64,000 nucleotides of DNA from Calliopum simillimum (taxonomy: Eukaryota > Arthropoda > Insecta > Diptera > Lauxaniidae), in the NCBI GenBank assembly GCA_951812925.1, contig OX638368.1:77792909-77856908 (forward strand), written 5' to 3'. Shown one piece after another: positions 31,422 through 42,248 of this stretch; the first letter of the stretch is position 1; each line of letters begins with the position of its first letter. Both the position numbers and the translations under genes were made by a program. A model generated the notes under the pieces. The model was not told the origin of the DNA, ran no database searches, and was given only the letters and a program-made list of their open reading frames with translations.

Positions 31422-32198
31422 TTTCCACAAAATGAAAATGAATGGATGGCTGTTGGAAACGATTTTGATGAGATGTGGAATTTTCCTAATTGCATAGGTG
31501 CTATTGATGGGAAGCATATCAACATAATAAAGCCAAAAGATTCGGGTGCATATTATTTTAATTATAAGAAAACGTATAGTATTGTACTGATGGCGCTCGT
31601 TAATGCAAACTATGAATTTTTAATGGTTGATGTAGGCGCCAATGGCAGAGTTTCTGATGGCGGAGTGTTCTCAAATACAGAACTTAGTCGTAGACTTAAA
31701 GACGGCAAACTCCATATTCCCGAGCCAAGACAAATTGGAGATTACAAACATAAGTTACCGTATGTTTTTGTAGCAGACGACGCATTTCCTTTGAGCGAAA
31801 ACATTATGAAACCCTACAGCTATACTGGATTGAGCGGGGATCAGGAGAATTTCAATTACCGCCTATCACGCGCGAGAAGAATGGTCGAAAATGTGTTTGG
31901 AATTATTGCATCCCGTTTTCGCATTTTACTTACGACAATAAATTTAAGCCCTGCTAAAACAACCACAGTAGTCTTGGCAATTTGTTACCTACATAATTTT
32001 TTAAGAAAAAGAACTTCAAATTATATTCGCAGCACCGAAATTCCACAAAGCAACAGAAATATTTCAGAACACGCATCAAGAAATCCACCCGGCAGAACCA
32101 ATAATTCTACTAATATTGCAAAAGAGACTCGAAACAACTTTTGCGAATATTTTAATACTTGCGGATCGCTTGAAAGGCACACAAACTCAGAAGAATAA
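31422..32198 (+). CDS. Harbinger A transposase, exon 2 (catalytic)
   Basis: Acceptor TTTCAG at 31416-31421 and stop TAA at 32196-32198. It carries the whole DDE domain: 'FPNCIGAIDGKHINI' (first D), 'YVFVADDAFPL' (second D) and 'ARRMVENVFGIIASRFR' (E). It ends with 'VVLAICYLHNFLR', typical of the family, and a polar tail. With exon 1 the protein is 403 residues and unbroken, so the transposase could be functional although the MADF partner is frameshifted. Three histone-like stem-loops follow the stop within 20 bp. Confidence 0.9.
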   Translation, partial: FPQNENEWMAVGNDFDEMWNFPNCIGAIDGKHINIIKPKDSGAYYFNYKKTYSIVLMALVNANYEFLMVDVGANGRVSDGGVFSNTELSRRLKDGKLHIPEPRQIGDYKHKLPYVFVADDAFPLSENIMKPYSYTGLSGDQENFNYRLSRARRMVENVFGIIASRFRILLTTINLSPAKTTTVVLAICYLHNFLRKRTSNYIRSTEIPQSNRNISEHASRNPPGRTNNSTNIAKETRNNFCEYFNTCGSLERHTNSEE

Positions 32199-32215
32199 AT
32201 TAATAAATTTGAATT

Positions 32216-32301
32216 GGTCCTTTTAAGGGCCAGAGCACCAGTCAACAATTGGCCCTTTTCAGGGCCAGAGCACCAGTCAACAAACGGCCCTTTTCAGGGC
32301 C
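32216..32301 (+). promoter_or_regulatory. Three tandem histone-type 3' stem-loops after the transposase stop
   Basis: GGTCCTTTTAAGGGCC (32216-32231), GGCCCTTTTCAGGGCC (32251-32266) and GGCCCTTTTCAGGGCC (32286-32301) recur with a 35-bp period. Copies 2 and 3 are exact matches to the metazoan replication-dependent histone mRNA 3' hairpin (six-pair stem, TTTC-type loop). Copy 3 even has the usual flanks CAAAC before and ACCA after. Copies 1 and 2 are each followed by 'agagcaccagtcaac'. In histone mRNAs this hairpin binds SLBP and replaces the poly(A) tail. AATAAA at 32194 overlaps the stop region. Use by the transposon is inference. Confidence 0.75.
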
Positions 32302-32557
32302 ACCATTTCAACTTAACAAAAAGATTAAAATTATTTTATGTACCAGCCGTCACAACATAAACTATAACCTTAGCAGATTCCACTCCGTCTAGGTTCACAA
32401 AAATTTTATCAAAAGGTAAAATTGTCATTTTCAAAATGATATGGTATGCTCCAGCAGTAAGTTATGCAACAACAGCGATATCGCTTACAGCTTTCCCTAA
32501 CAGTTTCTATTAAAATGTATGGTATTAAAACGGCAATTATAGTGTCATTTAAGGCTT
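32302..32557. other. Harbinger A sequence, no gene
   Basis: Non-coding DNA between the stem-loops and the nested TIR element. Confidence 0.5.
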
Positions 32558-33042
32558 CCAGTACACACTGGGCCTAAAGGATAGATAGGTTGCATTAAAA
32601 TGGCAACGAAATCTGAAAGCACTATTGTTTTTATGCTTGATTATAGACAAAAAATCAGTTTGAATTAAAATCCTAGCTGATCCTGTTTCGAAAATATTGA
32701 TATTTTTCGCTTTTTGATACATACGGTCACGTTTATTAAAGTGTTCTAATTGATTAGTAGACTCCATATATATGTATATAAATACATATATATATATTTC
32801 CAAACCAGGAGCACCTAGCATTCTATGTAGAAATATATATATATACATTTGAATAGATATTTGAAATATACTGCGCATACAATTAATTCCTATTCATTAT
32901 ATAGTTTCTGATACAATTTCCACACCATCTAATGAGATATATGTCATGGCGATTTTTTTTTTACAGTGGTATCCCCTATAGGCCTAATCCACCTTGAAAG
33001 TATTTTATACCATTTAAACAATTACTTTATATCATGTAAGTA

Positions 33043-33692
33043 TTACATGTGTTGGGAAGAAAATGTTACTACCGCTTTTTTCAATCTGCTTATAAATGAA
33101 GGATCTTCGATAGAATTCAATTTGAATCTTTCCCAAAATTTGAGGAATTCGCGATGTACCGATTCACCAACCTGCTCCGACCGCAATCCCAAACCATCGT
33201 TGTTCAAATACAAAAGACCATCTTTGAGATGTTCCAGAATAACATGGATTTTAAGTGTCTGAGATACACCAGTACTTACAATAGCTTTGCGAAGCTCCAT
33301 TAAATGATTATCTATATTGCTAATATCAGCACGCTTCGTAGAGAAACAAGCATCTACAATTTTGTTAAATGAGTTAATGTTAATGACACTTTACCTTCAA
33401 GACCATTATTCGCTGTAATTGTAGAATTCGAAAAACTACGTACATTGCCGCTGCCTTTAATTGTTTTTGAATGTCCCTTAAATCGAGCAGTTGAACAAAC
33501 ATAACATTTGCAAAACAAGGTTCTAGTTTCTTTAGCTAGATTTATATCATCATATTTGGGCATTGTAGAAAGAGGTCTTTTTAAAATACCTTTTTCTCGT
33601 TCAGTAATACTATGTCGACAAGAGGTACAAATGCTCAAAGGAAATTTGGAATTATTTGTATGAAATTGATTATTAAGATGCTTTTTAATCAA
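33043..33692 (-). pseudogene. Transposon-associated Cys-rich protein, broken
   Basis: Two frames joined by a shift near 33360. The first has 'CTSCRHSI' and 'CKCYVCSTARFKG', with paired cysteines. The second reads 'KIHVILEHLKDGLLYLNNDG', 'LGLRSEQVGESVHREFLKFW' and ends 'AVVTFSSQHM'. This combination (Cys pairs, then 'GLGxxSEQ...ESVH.EF..W') resembles hypothetical proteins repeated many times in insect genomes and thought to be transposon-coded. I cannot name the superfamily. Both ends look truncated. Confidence 0.5.
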
Positions 33693-34102
33693 AACACTGA
33701 GATTTTGAGTTATAGAAAATTATGAAATTTTGCGTTTTCCAAAATTAATTTTTTTGCCACATGGTGCACATACTTTTGCCCTATTCTCTTCATGATCACA
33801 TTTATGATCTATGTGAGGATTCAAAAATGTACCATTGTGCAAAAGATTACTTTGTTACATTTTTAAATTAACGGCAACAATTATTATCTAGTTTTATCCA
33901 CATTTATTTCAATTAATACAAGTGCCAATTTTTAAATAAATCGGAAATATTTAAACACAGAAAAGAGCTGCTTATATCTTTTAAGCTTCTTAATTTGTAT
34001 TGCGAGTACGCAAATTAATGTTACGCGCAACCTAGTGTCAAATGTTTTAATTTTGTTATTGTTAATTTATAAATGAAATAATTAAAATTATTAAAATAAA
34101 CA

Positions 34103-34113
34103 AATATATATAT

Positions 34114-34144
<31 letters not shown>
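34103..34144. repeat. (AT)n microsatellite
   Basis: Alternating AT with a few C interruptions, inside the nested TIR element. A similar tract lies at 32766-32860. Confidence 0.85.
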
Positions 34145-34145
<1 letters not shown>

Positions 34146-34477
34146 GAAGTCTACTAATCAATTAGAACACTTTAATAAACGTCGATACATGATTGCTTGT
34201 ATCAAAAGGCGAAAAATATCAATATTTTCGAAACAGGATCAGCTAGGATTTTAATTCAAACTGATTTTTTGTCTATAATCAAGCATAAAAACAATAGTGC
34301 TTTCAGATTTCGTTGCCATTTTAATGCAACCTATCGATCCTTTAGGCCCAGTGTGAGTACGTTTTCTAATCCACTTCGCTAATCTTACAATTTATTCGGA
34401 TAATAAAAAAAAGTTACAACCAATAATTTTCAAGTTAAACTAAATCACAAACATAAGAAAATGTAACATAAACATAC

Positions 34478-34886
34478 CACATCCGTGTCAATGTTTTCTT
34501 CCAATTGCATAGAGCTAACGCCTTCCTCTTGCTCCTCTTGGTCCATTAGGAAGCTTAAATCAGAAAAATGTTTCATACGTGAAACATACACTTCCTCGGC
34601 CCCACATCCAGACCTTTCAGAGTCCTTTATTTTTTTTACTTCCTTGCGGAAGTTTGTGCGCATCACATTTATTTTTTTTTTTTACTTCGTCCAGAGTAGC
34701 CTTAGGGCATACTTCCTGGTATTTTTTTAACAACATTCCGTAATTTTTGTGTTTTAAAGTTCTATTTTTATAAAGTTTTTCATTTTTAACTTGCCATACT
34801 GCTGGCAGGCTTTTATATAGTTCTATAAAGTCTTTCCAAAATACGTCGTTTTTATATAACACTTTATTGTTAGTTTGCGTATCCAT
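34478..34886 (-). pseudogene. Harbinger A MADF protein, exon 1, frameshifted
   Basis: The ATG at 34886 starts 'MDTQTNNKVLYKNDVFWKDF' and continues through 'LYKSLPAVWQVKNEKLYKN' and 'KNYGMLLKKYQEVCPKATLD', a MADF DNA-binding domain. The reading then shifts at a run of T's (about 34670-34684). It resumes in another frame with 'RTNFRKEVKKIKDSERSG', the usual end of MADF, and an acidic stretch up to the GTATGT donor at 34477. A one-base slip in a homopolymer could be real or an assembly error. It is preceded by the right TIR (35147-35181), the likely promoter side. Confidence 0.8.
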
Positions 34887-35184
34887 TTTTTTTTATTTGC
34901 CGACGCGATGTGTACACTAGTAAAATATTTCATCTACTGAAAAAATGCATACATAAATTCAACTTAGCGTTTACACGTTCAGCGTGACCATCAATAAAGT
35001 CATCAATACAGCAGAAAGTCAAAAAATTTTGTTTTTCGGCAAACAGATTGTCAATACAGATTGATGAGTGTTTACATTAACAGTTTCTCATCAATCTGCA
35101 TACATTCTCAGATTGATGGAAAAAAAGTGAACTTGGCATCATTGGCATATTGATGGCTACACTGTTAATGTAAAAAGGCCTATT

Positions 35185-36360
35185 TTTAATTTGATGAATT
35201 CGAATTTGTTTGGCATCACTAATTTTGCAGTAATGCAGGGGAAAACTGTTAAATGGCCATTATTCGTCAAAACTTCCCAAAACGGTCAAACTTCCGAAAT
35301 CAATGAAACCAAAAAGTCCCAGCGGGAAATTGATTTTTGGTGACTAAAAACAAGTCACATATGTCAGCGAGAAAATTTATTATGGTGACTAAAAACAAGT
35401 CACTTATGTCAGCGAGAAAATTTATTATGGTGACAAAAACAAGCGAGAAAATTGGTCATTCATCAATATATGACAAAAAATATTAACACAAGCCGCCCAA
35501 CGTCTTTTCAATTAATTTTGCTTTTTTAAAGCTGTTTTAGTGATTTTTATATCGAGTAATTCTAATTTTTATTACAAACAAAAAATTCCAACTAAAATTT
35601 TTTTTCCGATAACAAGTAAAAAGTCGGCGTTTTGGCATCTTCGAAGTCATTATTTGACATTTCATTATATCTTTTTGTTCGAAAACAATATGCCACCTGA
35701 TTTTATTTCTTAAATTATAATAGACATCCAAAAAAACTTTCTTAAGAAGAAACCCCATAATACGATACTTCCTTTAAAAGTTATGGCCGATTTAATATGA
35801 CATCTTAAAATCCCATAAAACGGGTAAAACGACACAACTTTGGACTTAATGAATATCATCTTAAATATGCGATAACTTTTGAAAAAAGTATTGTATGACA
35901 CTTTTTAAGAGCTCGTTTTGAAGGTAAAAAGTTTTACTCTATTTTTCAAAAAACCAAATGCAAAAATTATACGCACTTTTACCCAAGCTACTTGGACTAG
36001 TAGTATGTAATGGGAGGTGAAAGAAGCGTGGCACGCTGGCGAATGAGAGCCCTGGCTTAAGCTCGCCGGAAAATGGTGGGACGTTTTCGCTTCCATGAAC
36101 CGTTACATTTAAAAAAAATTTTAAAACGTGCGAAAAAAAAACTGTCAAAAACAAACCCCAATAATAAAAGTGGTAGAGAACGCAAGCAGGGGGCTGCGCA
36201 AGAAATTGGAACATAAAACACTTAACCGTTGACAAAAGATAGAACATGACATTTCCCTAGAGCATCTGATTTTTTTTTTCAAATTAAATTTACTGGAGAC
36301 ACCAGATGGCAATGGCTCTCCTCGGCGGCCCACCCCTTGACTTTACTGTCAACCTTCAGC
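35185..36360. other. Non-coding flank of Harbinger A
   Basis: Includes a 45-bp tandem repeat (35341-35450, two and a half units of 'tgactaaaaacaagtcac' plus 'tatgtcagcgagaaaattta'). The rest is AT-rich DNA with no recognised gene. A GC-richer stretch at 36000-36350 shows nothing I can name. It is presumably Vps15 intron or intergenic sequence. Confidence 0.5.
35341..35450 (+). repeat. 45-bp tandem repeat, about 2.5 units
   Basis: 'tgac(t)aaaaacaag' recurs at 35341, 35386 and 35431. The third copy is shortened. Confidence 0.85.
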
Positions 36361-37640
36361 ATCCATATTGCCGATACAAGAATTAATGAATGCCCCTAAT
36401 ATTCTAATCCGATTGACTGCAACTCACCTTAAACCAGTACTAAAATATCTAGCAATCCATTTCAATTAAGCAGACGACTCAATATTTAAAGTTTAAAGAA
36501 AACATTACAAATTTTATTAAGAAATTAATTGAAAACTAAGTAAATCAATATGCTTATTGATACACTTACAATCACACATAACTAAATAAGGGTAAGTATA
36601 TTCATAAGTATGAGGTAATGTAAGGAGTAAGGTAGGTAAGATTACTGGTAAGACATAGGTAAGTATATATGGTAAGTATGTAAGGTAGGTATATAGCACT
36701 TAAGGTATTTATAATAACAAATTATTATTTTACTTTTCTTTAGCCTTTAATTTACAAATGACATTTTTTAATATCTATTAATTTCTTTTTTTTCTTTAGA
36801 TTTTACTTTAACAATTCAATTTTCTTTTTCCTTCTTTTAGCAAAAAAAAAAAACAAGTAATAATTATAATATATATATATATAAGTAATATAAAATATTA
36901 TAATTATGTTGTTTGTTTCACTATTTAATTCTAATATTTAATCTCTTCTTTTTTTTTTTTGTTTAATTTATTTTCTTATAGAAACTTTCTTTTGTAGTTA
37001 CATATTTTTTACATTTGTATTAGTTATTTTTAGGACAGGCAAAAAATAAACATTAAATACATAAGAAACATAAAACGTCAATAAATATTATACATATATA
37101 ATACACACATAAGCCGTTTGAATTTTATTTTAAATAAGCAAGGATGCATAGCAATATTAAATTTTTAGTTAAGGTTTTTCTTTCTTTACTGCATTTCTTT
37201 CTCAAAAATCTGTCTTTATAATTTTGTTTTAAACCTACTACCTAAGAACTGGGCGCCAAGTTACTAACTGTAGTATTTTGTTTTTTTTTTTTTTTAGAAT
37301 TCAAAAAGAAAAATAAATCCTTAGTTTAAATTTCTATTATTTTTGAGCCTGCCTAATGTTTCTTTTTATTTTCTTTTGTTTCTCTTACGTCATATGGTTA
37401 TATTATAAGTTTTCAAACATTTAATTTCTAATTGAATCTGAAGCTTATCGCTTTTAAATCAAAAAAAATACTGAATATTAAATTTTCTTTTCGAAACTCC
37501 CTAATCTAGGAAATTTCCTTTTTTTCTTATTTTTATCATTTACTTTTTTTTAAAAATTCAAATTCATATACTTATTTTATTTTTTTTCTATTTAATCAAT
37601 TATATATTTTGTTTTTTTTTTTTCTTGTAATATTTTTATC
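36361..37640. other. AT-rich non-coding DNA
   Basis: Contains a 'ggtaagtatNtaaggtaggt' simple tract (36590-36700) and long T and A runs. No coding potential. Confidence 0.5.
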
Positions 37641-38210
37641 TTTTTAGGTTTTACTTGCGTGTTGTTACTGCTGTTGATGATATTTGTTGCATAGTTGGTG
37701 AATGTTGAAACTTTGTAGTTGGTGTAGCTGTGTGATGTTAGTCGTAGTAGTAATTATTTTTCGTTGTTGGTGATTTGTAGTTGTTAGTTTGTTGTCCTCA
37801 CTGGTGTTCTGATATTCTATGTTTTGTAGCTGTTTCTACACTTAGATGTGTTGTCGTAGTTGTAAAGTTTTGTCGGAGTTGGTGATTTGTAGCTTTTAGA
37901 TTATTCTGTTGGTGTTTTGTAGCTCAAATTTTTGTTGTTATTGGTGACTTGTAGCTCTGTTAAAATTCGTCTTCACTGGTGTGTATCATTCGTCGTCGTT
38001 GGTGTCTTGTAGCTATGTTGGGTTTTATCTTCGCTGGTGTTTTGTAGCTCAGATTCTGTCGTTATTGGTGACTTGTTGCATTGTTGGAATTCGGTCTTCG
38101 TTGATGATTTGTGGCTGCGTCGAATTGGTGTTTTGTTGCTACGTTAAATTGGTGTTTTGTTGTACAGATTTTTGTCGTAGTTGATGTAGCGTTGTCGTAG
38201 TTGTTTTTTA
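37640..38210 (+). repeat. Degenerate GT-rich minisatellite
   Basis: About a dozen diverged units of roughly 35-45 bp built on 'gttggtgNNttgtagct'. No homology to a gene. Short frames here are repeat translation only. Confidence 0.65.
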
Positions 38211-38560
38211 ACACTTTATTTTTATATTGCCTTTTTAGTTTTAACGTTCTTCCTTTTTTTCAAATATTTTTAGGTTTTTTTTTTTATATTTTTAGGTTTT
38301 TTTTTATATTTTTAGGTTTTTTTTTATATTTTTTTTTCTTTTCTTTTTTTTTCAGTGCACTTTTTGGCATAACACTTTTTTTATATTTTTCATTTTTTTT
38401 TTTTTTGTTCTTTTTTTTTCCTTCTAGCTCACTTGTTTTTCTGTTAGTACCCTTTTTTCTGTTTTTATGTTTTTCTGTTTGTGTTTTTACCGTAAAATTT
38501 ATTTCGATTTTAATATTTTAGTTTTTTTTTTTTTTAGAGTAACTTTTCGGAATTTTTTTG
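38211..38560 (+). repeat. T-rich low-complexity tract
   Basis: Runs of 'ttttatatttttagg' and poly(T). The Phe/Leu-rich open frame it produces is an artefact. Confidence 0.8.
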
Positions 38561-40371
38561 TTTCAAGTTACACACATAAAACTGTATATTCTTTATTAAG
38601 AAATTTAGGCCAACAAGAAGTTGCTGTTAATATTATAAATAATTATGCTTAGCGTAATGCGCAAATGAAACTATTAAGTATTGATTAATGTTGTCTGCAA
38701 ACTAATGTAAAATACCGTCGATATAATTGAGTAAATATGTTTTTTTTTTTTAATTCGATGAAATTAAACTTTTTATTGTGTTTTACACGCAGACACGACT
38801 TTTCTTAACACGCGGCGGCTACTGACAAAACTCAACTCTTGACGAGTGCATGTTTCGTTGAATTTTTTTGTTCTTTTTTTTTTTTTCTTTAAGTTGGCAT
38901 CTTGCGTTTTGCTTTTATCGCCTGATCCCAAGCAAAAAAAAAAGATGGCTGTCAATTTGCTATCCCGCGAAGTTCAAATCCTACTCGTTCCATGATCACT
39001 CTATTGTGAGCCGTCCATCTCGCCCGATCTTACATCTGTCAACTTGGCTGCGTTCACACTGAACAATTTTAGTGTAAGTTGTCCAACTACTGCAGGTGTC
39101 CGCCACAAGTATCTTCAGTATTTTCTATAAAAAAAAATTAAAAAATGCTTCTTCTTTTTCTATCTTGTCTGTCTTTTGCAACCAGACTTCGAATAAATCG
39201 GAATTGCGGAAAAAAATTTACCTGATAAAAATTCAATTCTTGGGTTTCTTAGGACTAATAAATTCCAACACAATTTTAAAGGTTAAAAGAAGCTCAAAAT
39301 TTAAAAAAAAAACTAAAAGTCAGGGGTCTAATTTGAATTTATAGATTTTTCCACAGAAAATCAAAATACATCTGCATACATTGCATTACAATTTGATAAA
39401 AAAACAAATTACTTTTATTACTTTTTATTAATTGAAAAAAAGACCTAAAATCTCGACTTTTTTGAGTTATCTCAGTAAAATGCAAATGCATCAATTTTGA
39501 CACATCGCTGAGGAACGAAAAATTATTTTTTCCCAAAACAAAATTGGCCAATTTGAAAAGTTAAAAGATAAGATTTATTGAGGATATGCGCCAATATCTG
39601 AAAATAACGTCTTTTGAACTTTAAATTAAGGATTATTCGGATCACAGACCTGAGAGAAAAAAATGGTTGGCAGATTTGGACTCAGCTACCACAAAAAAAA
39701 AAATCAATCAAATTTTTTTTCTCTATATGTTGCTTTGTATAATTAACTTAAAATCGAAATTACTTTATTGGAATTTGGTTTATTGGAGTACAAATCCGAT
39801 TTAATCTTTTTTCACCTTAAATTTTATTTAATTCCGATAGCAAAGTGAATTGGATTTCAAAATATGGCTGTATTTAACGTTTTAAGAATAATTCAAAAAT
39901 TCAAAATCATCAATATAGTTAGATTAGATAAGAAAACTTTTGTTTTTTTAAATTTTTCGCGCCCCCCCCCCCCCCCGAATTGTCTTCACTCCCTGCTAGG
40001 AGGGCGCACCCCACCAGCTCAGAACCACTGTTCTAAAGCAACTCATTGGTCGGCCAACGCTCCATAGGTAATCCGATAATCCAACACTGGAACTTTTATA
40101 AAATAAACAAAGGCTGAAAAAATTTTTAAATTTTTCGCTGAGAGTAAAATTTAGCTTACTTTTTATTTTTACTTCACTAATTTACTAGTTTACTAGTACT
40201 AAGGTACTAAGTTATCAAAAAAAAAATAGTAATAGGGAATGACCGTATTTCCTACAGGATATTTGTATATTATATACAAATTTGACAGCTATTATATACA
40301 ATTTTGACAATTGTTAATTGTCAAAACACGTCAGTTTTTTGTGAATCAAAAAAGAAAAAGAAATGATTTTG
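38561..40371. other. Non-coding region upstream of the LINE and Derlin-2
   Basis: Unremarkable AT-rich DNA. 38790-39070 is more complex ('cacgcggcggctactgac', 'tcaacttggctgcgttcaca'). 39960-40035 has a 16-C run and 'ctcagaaccactg', which may be the end of a hAT-type MITE. Sequence near 40270-40340 ('tttgacagctattata', 'gtcaaaacacgtcag') could be the Derlin-2 promoter or 5' UTR, but no 5' exon is recognisable. Confidence 0.4.
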
Positions 40372-40383
40372 AAAGAAAGTTGC
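40372..40383. repeat. Target-site duplication, left (I-clade LINE)
   Basis: AAAGAAAGTTGC, repeated at 47776-47787 after the poly(A). Confidence 0.8.
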
Positions 40384-40647
40384 CATTCGATCGTAGCAAG
40401 CCAAGTGATTTGCATGAAAAAAAAAAAAAAAATCCAGAAAATTTTCTTTGAATTAAAATTAAATAAAAAAAAAATTAATAAATTGGAGAAACGGCTGTAA
40501 TCGGGCAGTACCTTTGTCCTTTTTTTTAATACATTGGTAAGTTTAGTGATTTTGGTTATTCGTGTATTTTTTCTTGTGTGTGTTTTTCTTTTTTCTCAAG
40601 ATAAGTTATTAATTTTTTTTCTGATACATTTGTTCGTTCATTAAATT

Positions 40648-42248
40648 ATGGGGGACGCGGCGTCGCCCTTAACAAATGCCGAACTTTTTGAAAACTTTTG
40701 TGTAGCTAATGGGTATTTTCCTTTAGACTCAACAAAGAGGAAAAGCTCTTTAACAATGGACAATAATAAAAAACCAAATGTGTGCGATTCCTCCATTGTT
40801 CCGATGGTGCAGGAGCCTCTTCCTCCACCGAACTATCATTTTTCACAAGATAATGTAGATGTTTTTAGTATGGGCTTGTCCATGGAGCGAGTTGCTCAAA
40901 ATTCTCCTCAGCCTCCAATTATTACTCCCTTTCAAAATAATGAAAAAGATAATAGTTCTTTTGCGTCCACTTCTAATCAAGATTTAGCTCAATCATCTAT
41001 TTCCTCTTTGCATAATAATACAAATATTCCATTTATTCCACCTAATCAAGATAATACTAAGTCTTCTTCGCCAACCAGTACAATTAAAATAAAAGCAAAT
41101 TACCCTGATAACCATGAGGGCGATTTCTTTGTCCTTTTGGATGCGAGCAGAGCCTCTCAATCCAATAAATTTTTAAATGAACTTTTTCTTTTTGAAAAAA
41201 TAAAACTCTAATTAAAGCTATCGGCAGATCTTTATTTAGACTTAAATTTGATTCAGCTGTTAATGCTAATTTCTTTGTTAATCTTAATCTGTCTAGTGTA
41301 GGATTAAATGCTTTTATCCCTGACTCGTTTATTTTTAATTATGGTGTTATCAAAAACATCCCTTTGGAACTTTCCGATGAGTTCATTTTTAAAAACATCA
41401 TCTCTGAAATTCCTTTGATTAATGTTAGTCGTTTTTTGAGGAAAACTTCTGAGGGCACCTTATCCCCTACCTATTCTGTCAAACTTGCTTTCAATTCCAA
41501 AGTTATCCCTAATAACATTAAACTGAATTACTCAGTCATTCCAGTCGATATTTTTTTTATGCCGGTAAGGCAATGTAAAAACTGTGGTCGTCTTGGCCAT
41601 TCTGCTATGTCTTGCAGATCGAAAAAACGATGCATGAAGTGCGGCTCAGATAGTTGCCCAGGGGATTGCACCATTTCTAAATGTGTGTTGTGCAATAATA
41701 CAGATCACTCTGCTTCTGACAAAAACTCTTGTCCAAAATGGATCTCTGAAACTGAAATTTCCAAAATTATGTCGATTAAGAAAATTTCCCGTAAAGAAGT
41801 CATTACTAATTATCCTGTCAATAGATTCGACTTATTGAAAGATTACGACAAGGAGTTTCCTGAAATGAAATCATCTGCCAAAGTTAAAAATCCTGACTTC
41901 GAAATTAACAAAATTTTAACAAAAAATAAGACTAAGTTTAGCAAAATTCTGCAACCACCCAGACCTACTGTAATTAAATCCAATTTTCAAACTGGAGAAC
42001 AAATTAATATTGTTCCTTCCAAGCCTGTTTACTTCCACAGTAGTTTCCAAAAGGTCTCAGAATTTGAAAAACTTATAAAAGAAATGACAAAATTTGTTAC
42101 CGATATCTTTAATAAAGATAACAACGAATCCTGCTTATCTGCTATTAATCATTTTTCAAAAAGAATTAATAACTTCTTTTTAGACTTTGACAGTGCCTAT
42201 ATATCAAACAATTCTAGTACTTCGAACCCTAATAGTGAAAAAGTATAA
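40648..42248 (+). pseudogene. LINE ORF1 (Gag-like, CCHC zinc knuckles), one frameshift
   Basis: ATG at 40648. The N-terminal half is Ser/Pro/Asn-rich and probably disordered. The frame shifts within the A-run at about 41196-41206 and then continues to 42248 through a conserved Gag-like fold and three Cys/His motifs ('CKNCGRLGHSAMSC', 'CMKCGSDSCPGDC', 'CVLCNNTDHSASDKNSC'). ORF1 proteins of this kind bind the element RNA and form the RNP. The stop TAA (42246-42248) overlaps the ORF2 ATG by one base (TAATG), suggesting termination-reinitiation. Confidence 0.85.

Larger units (their letters stand above)
32566..34353. mobile_element. TIR element, 1.8 kb, nested in the MADF intron
   Basis: Inverted arms of about 200 bp: CACTGGGCCTAAAGGAT at the left, mirrored as 'atcctttaggcccagtg' at the right, and continuing through 'gaaatctgaaagcactattg'. 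Flanks 'ccagtaca' / 'tgagtacg' are a poor 8-bp TSD. It contains a minus-strand open region (33043-33692) and an (AT)n tract at 34103-34144. Probably a deletion derivative of an autonomous element. Confidence 0.65.
21261..35181. mobile_element. PIF/Harbinger transposon A, 13.9 kb with internal insertions
   Basis: TIRs of about 35 bp: left AGGCCTTTTTACATTAACAG then TGTAGCCATCAATAT at 21261, mirrored at the right end (35147-35181). A 3-bp duplication ATT flanks it (21258-21260, 35182-35184). It carries the two standard Harbinger genes: a DDE transposase (plus strand, exons 21440-21874 and 31422-32198) and a MADF-type DNA-binding protein (minus strand, exons 34478-34886 and 30640-31296). The transposase intron has been filled by element B, a MITE and a broken host-like gene. 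A TIR element lies in the MADF intron. Confidence 0.9.

Noticed and set aside
38201..38521. Phe-rich, membrane-protein-like open frame
   Set aside because: It is translation of a T-rich low-complexity tract with no codon bias or family match.
39955..40035. Complete hAT MITE around the poly-C tract
   Set aside because: A plausible end 'ctcagaaccactg' is present, but I could not find the matching left TIR or a TSD.
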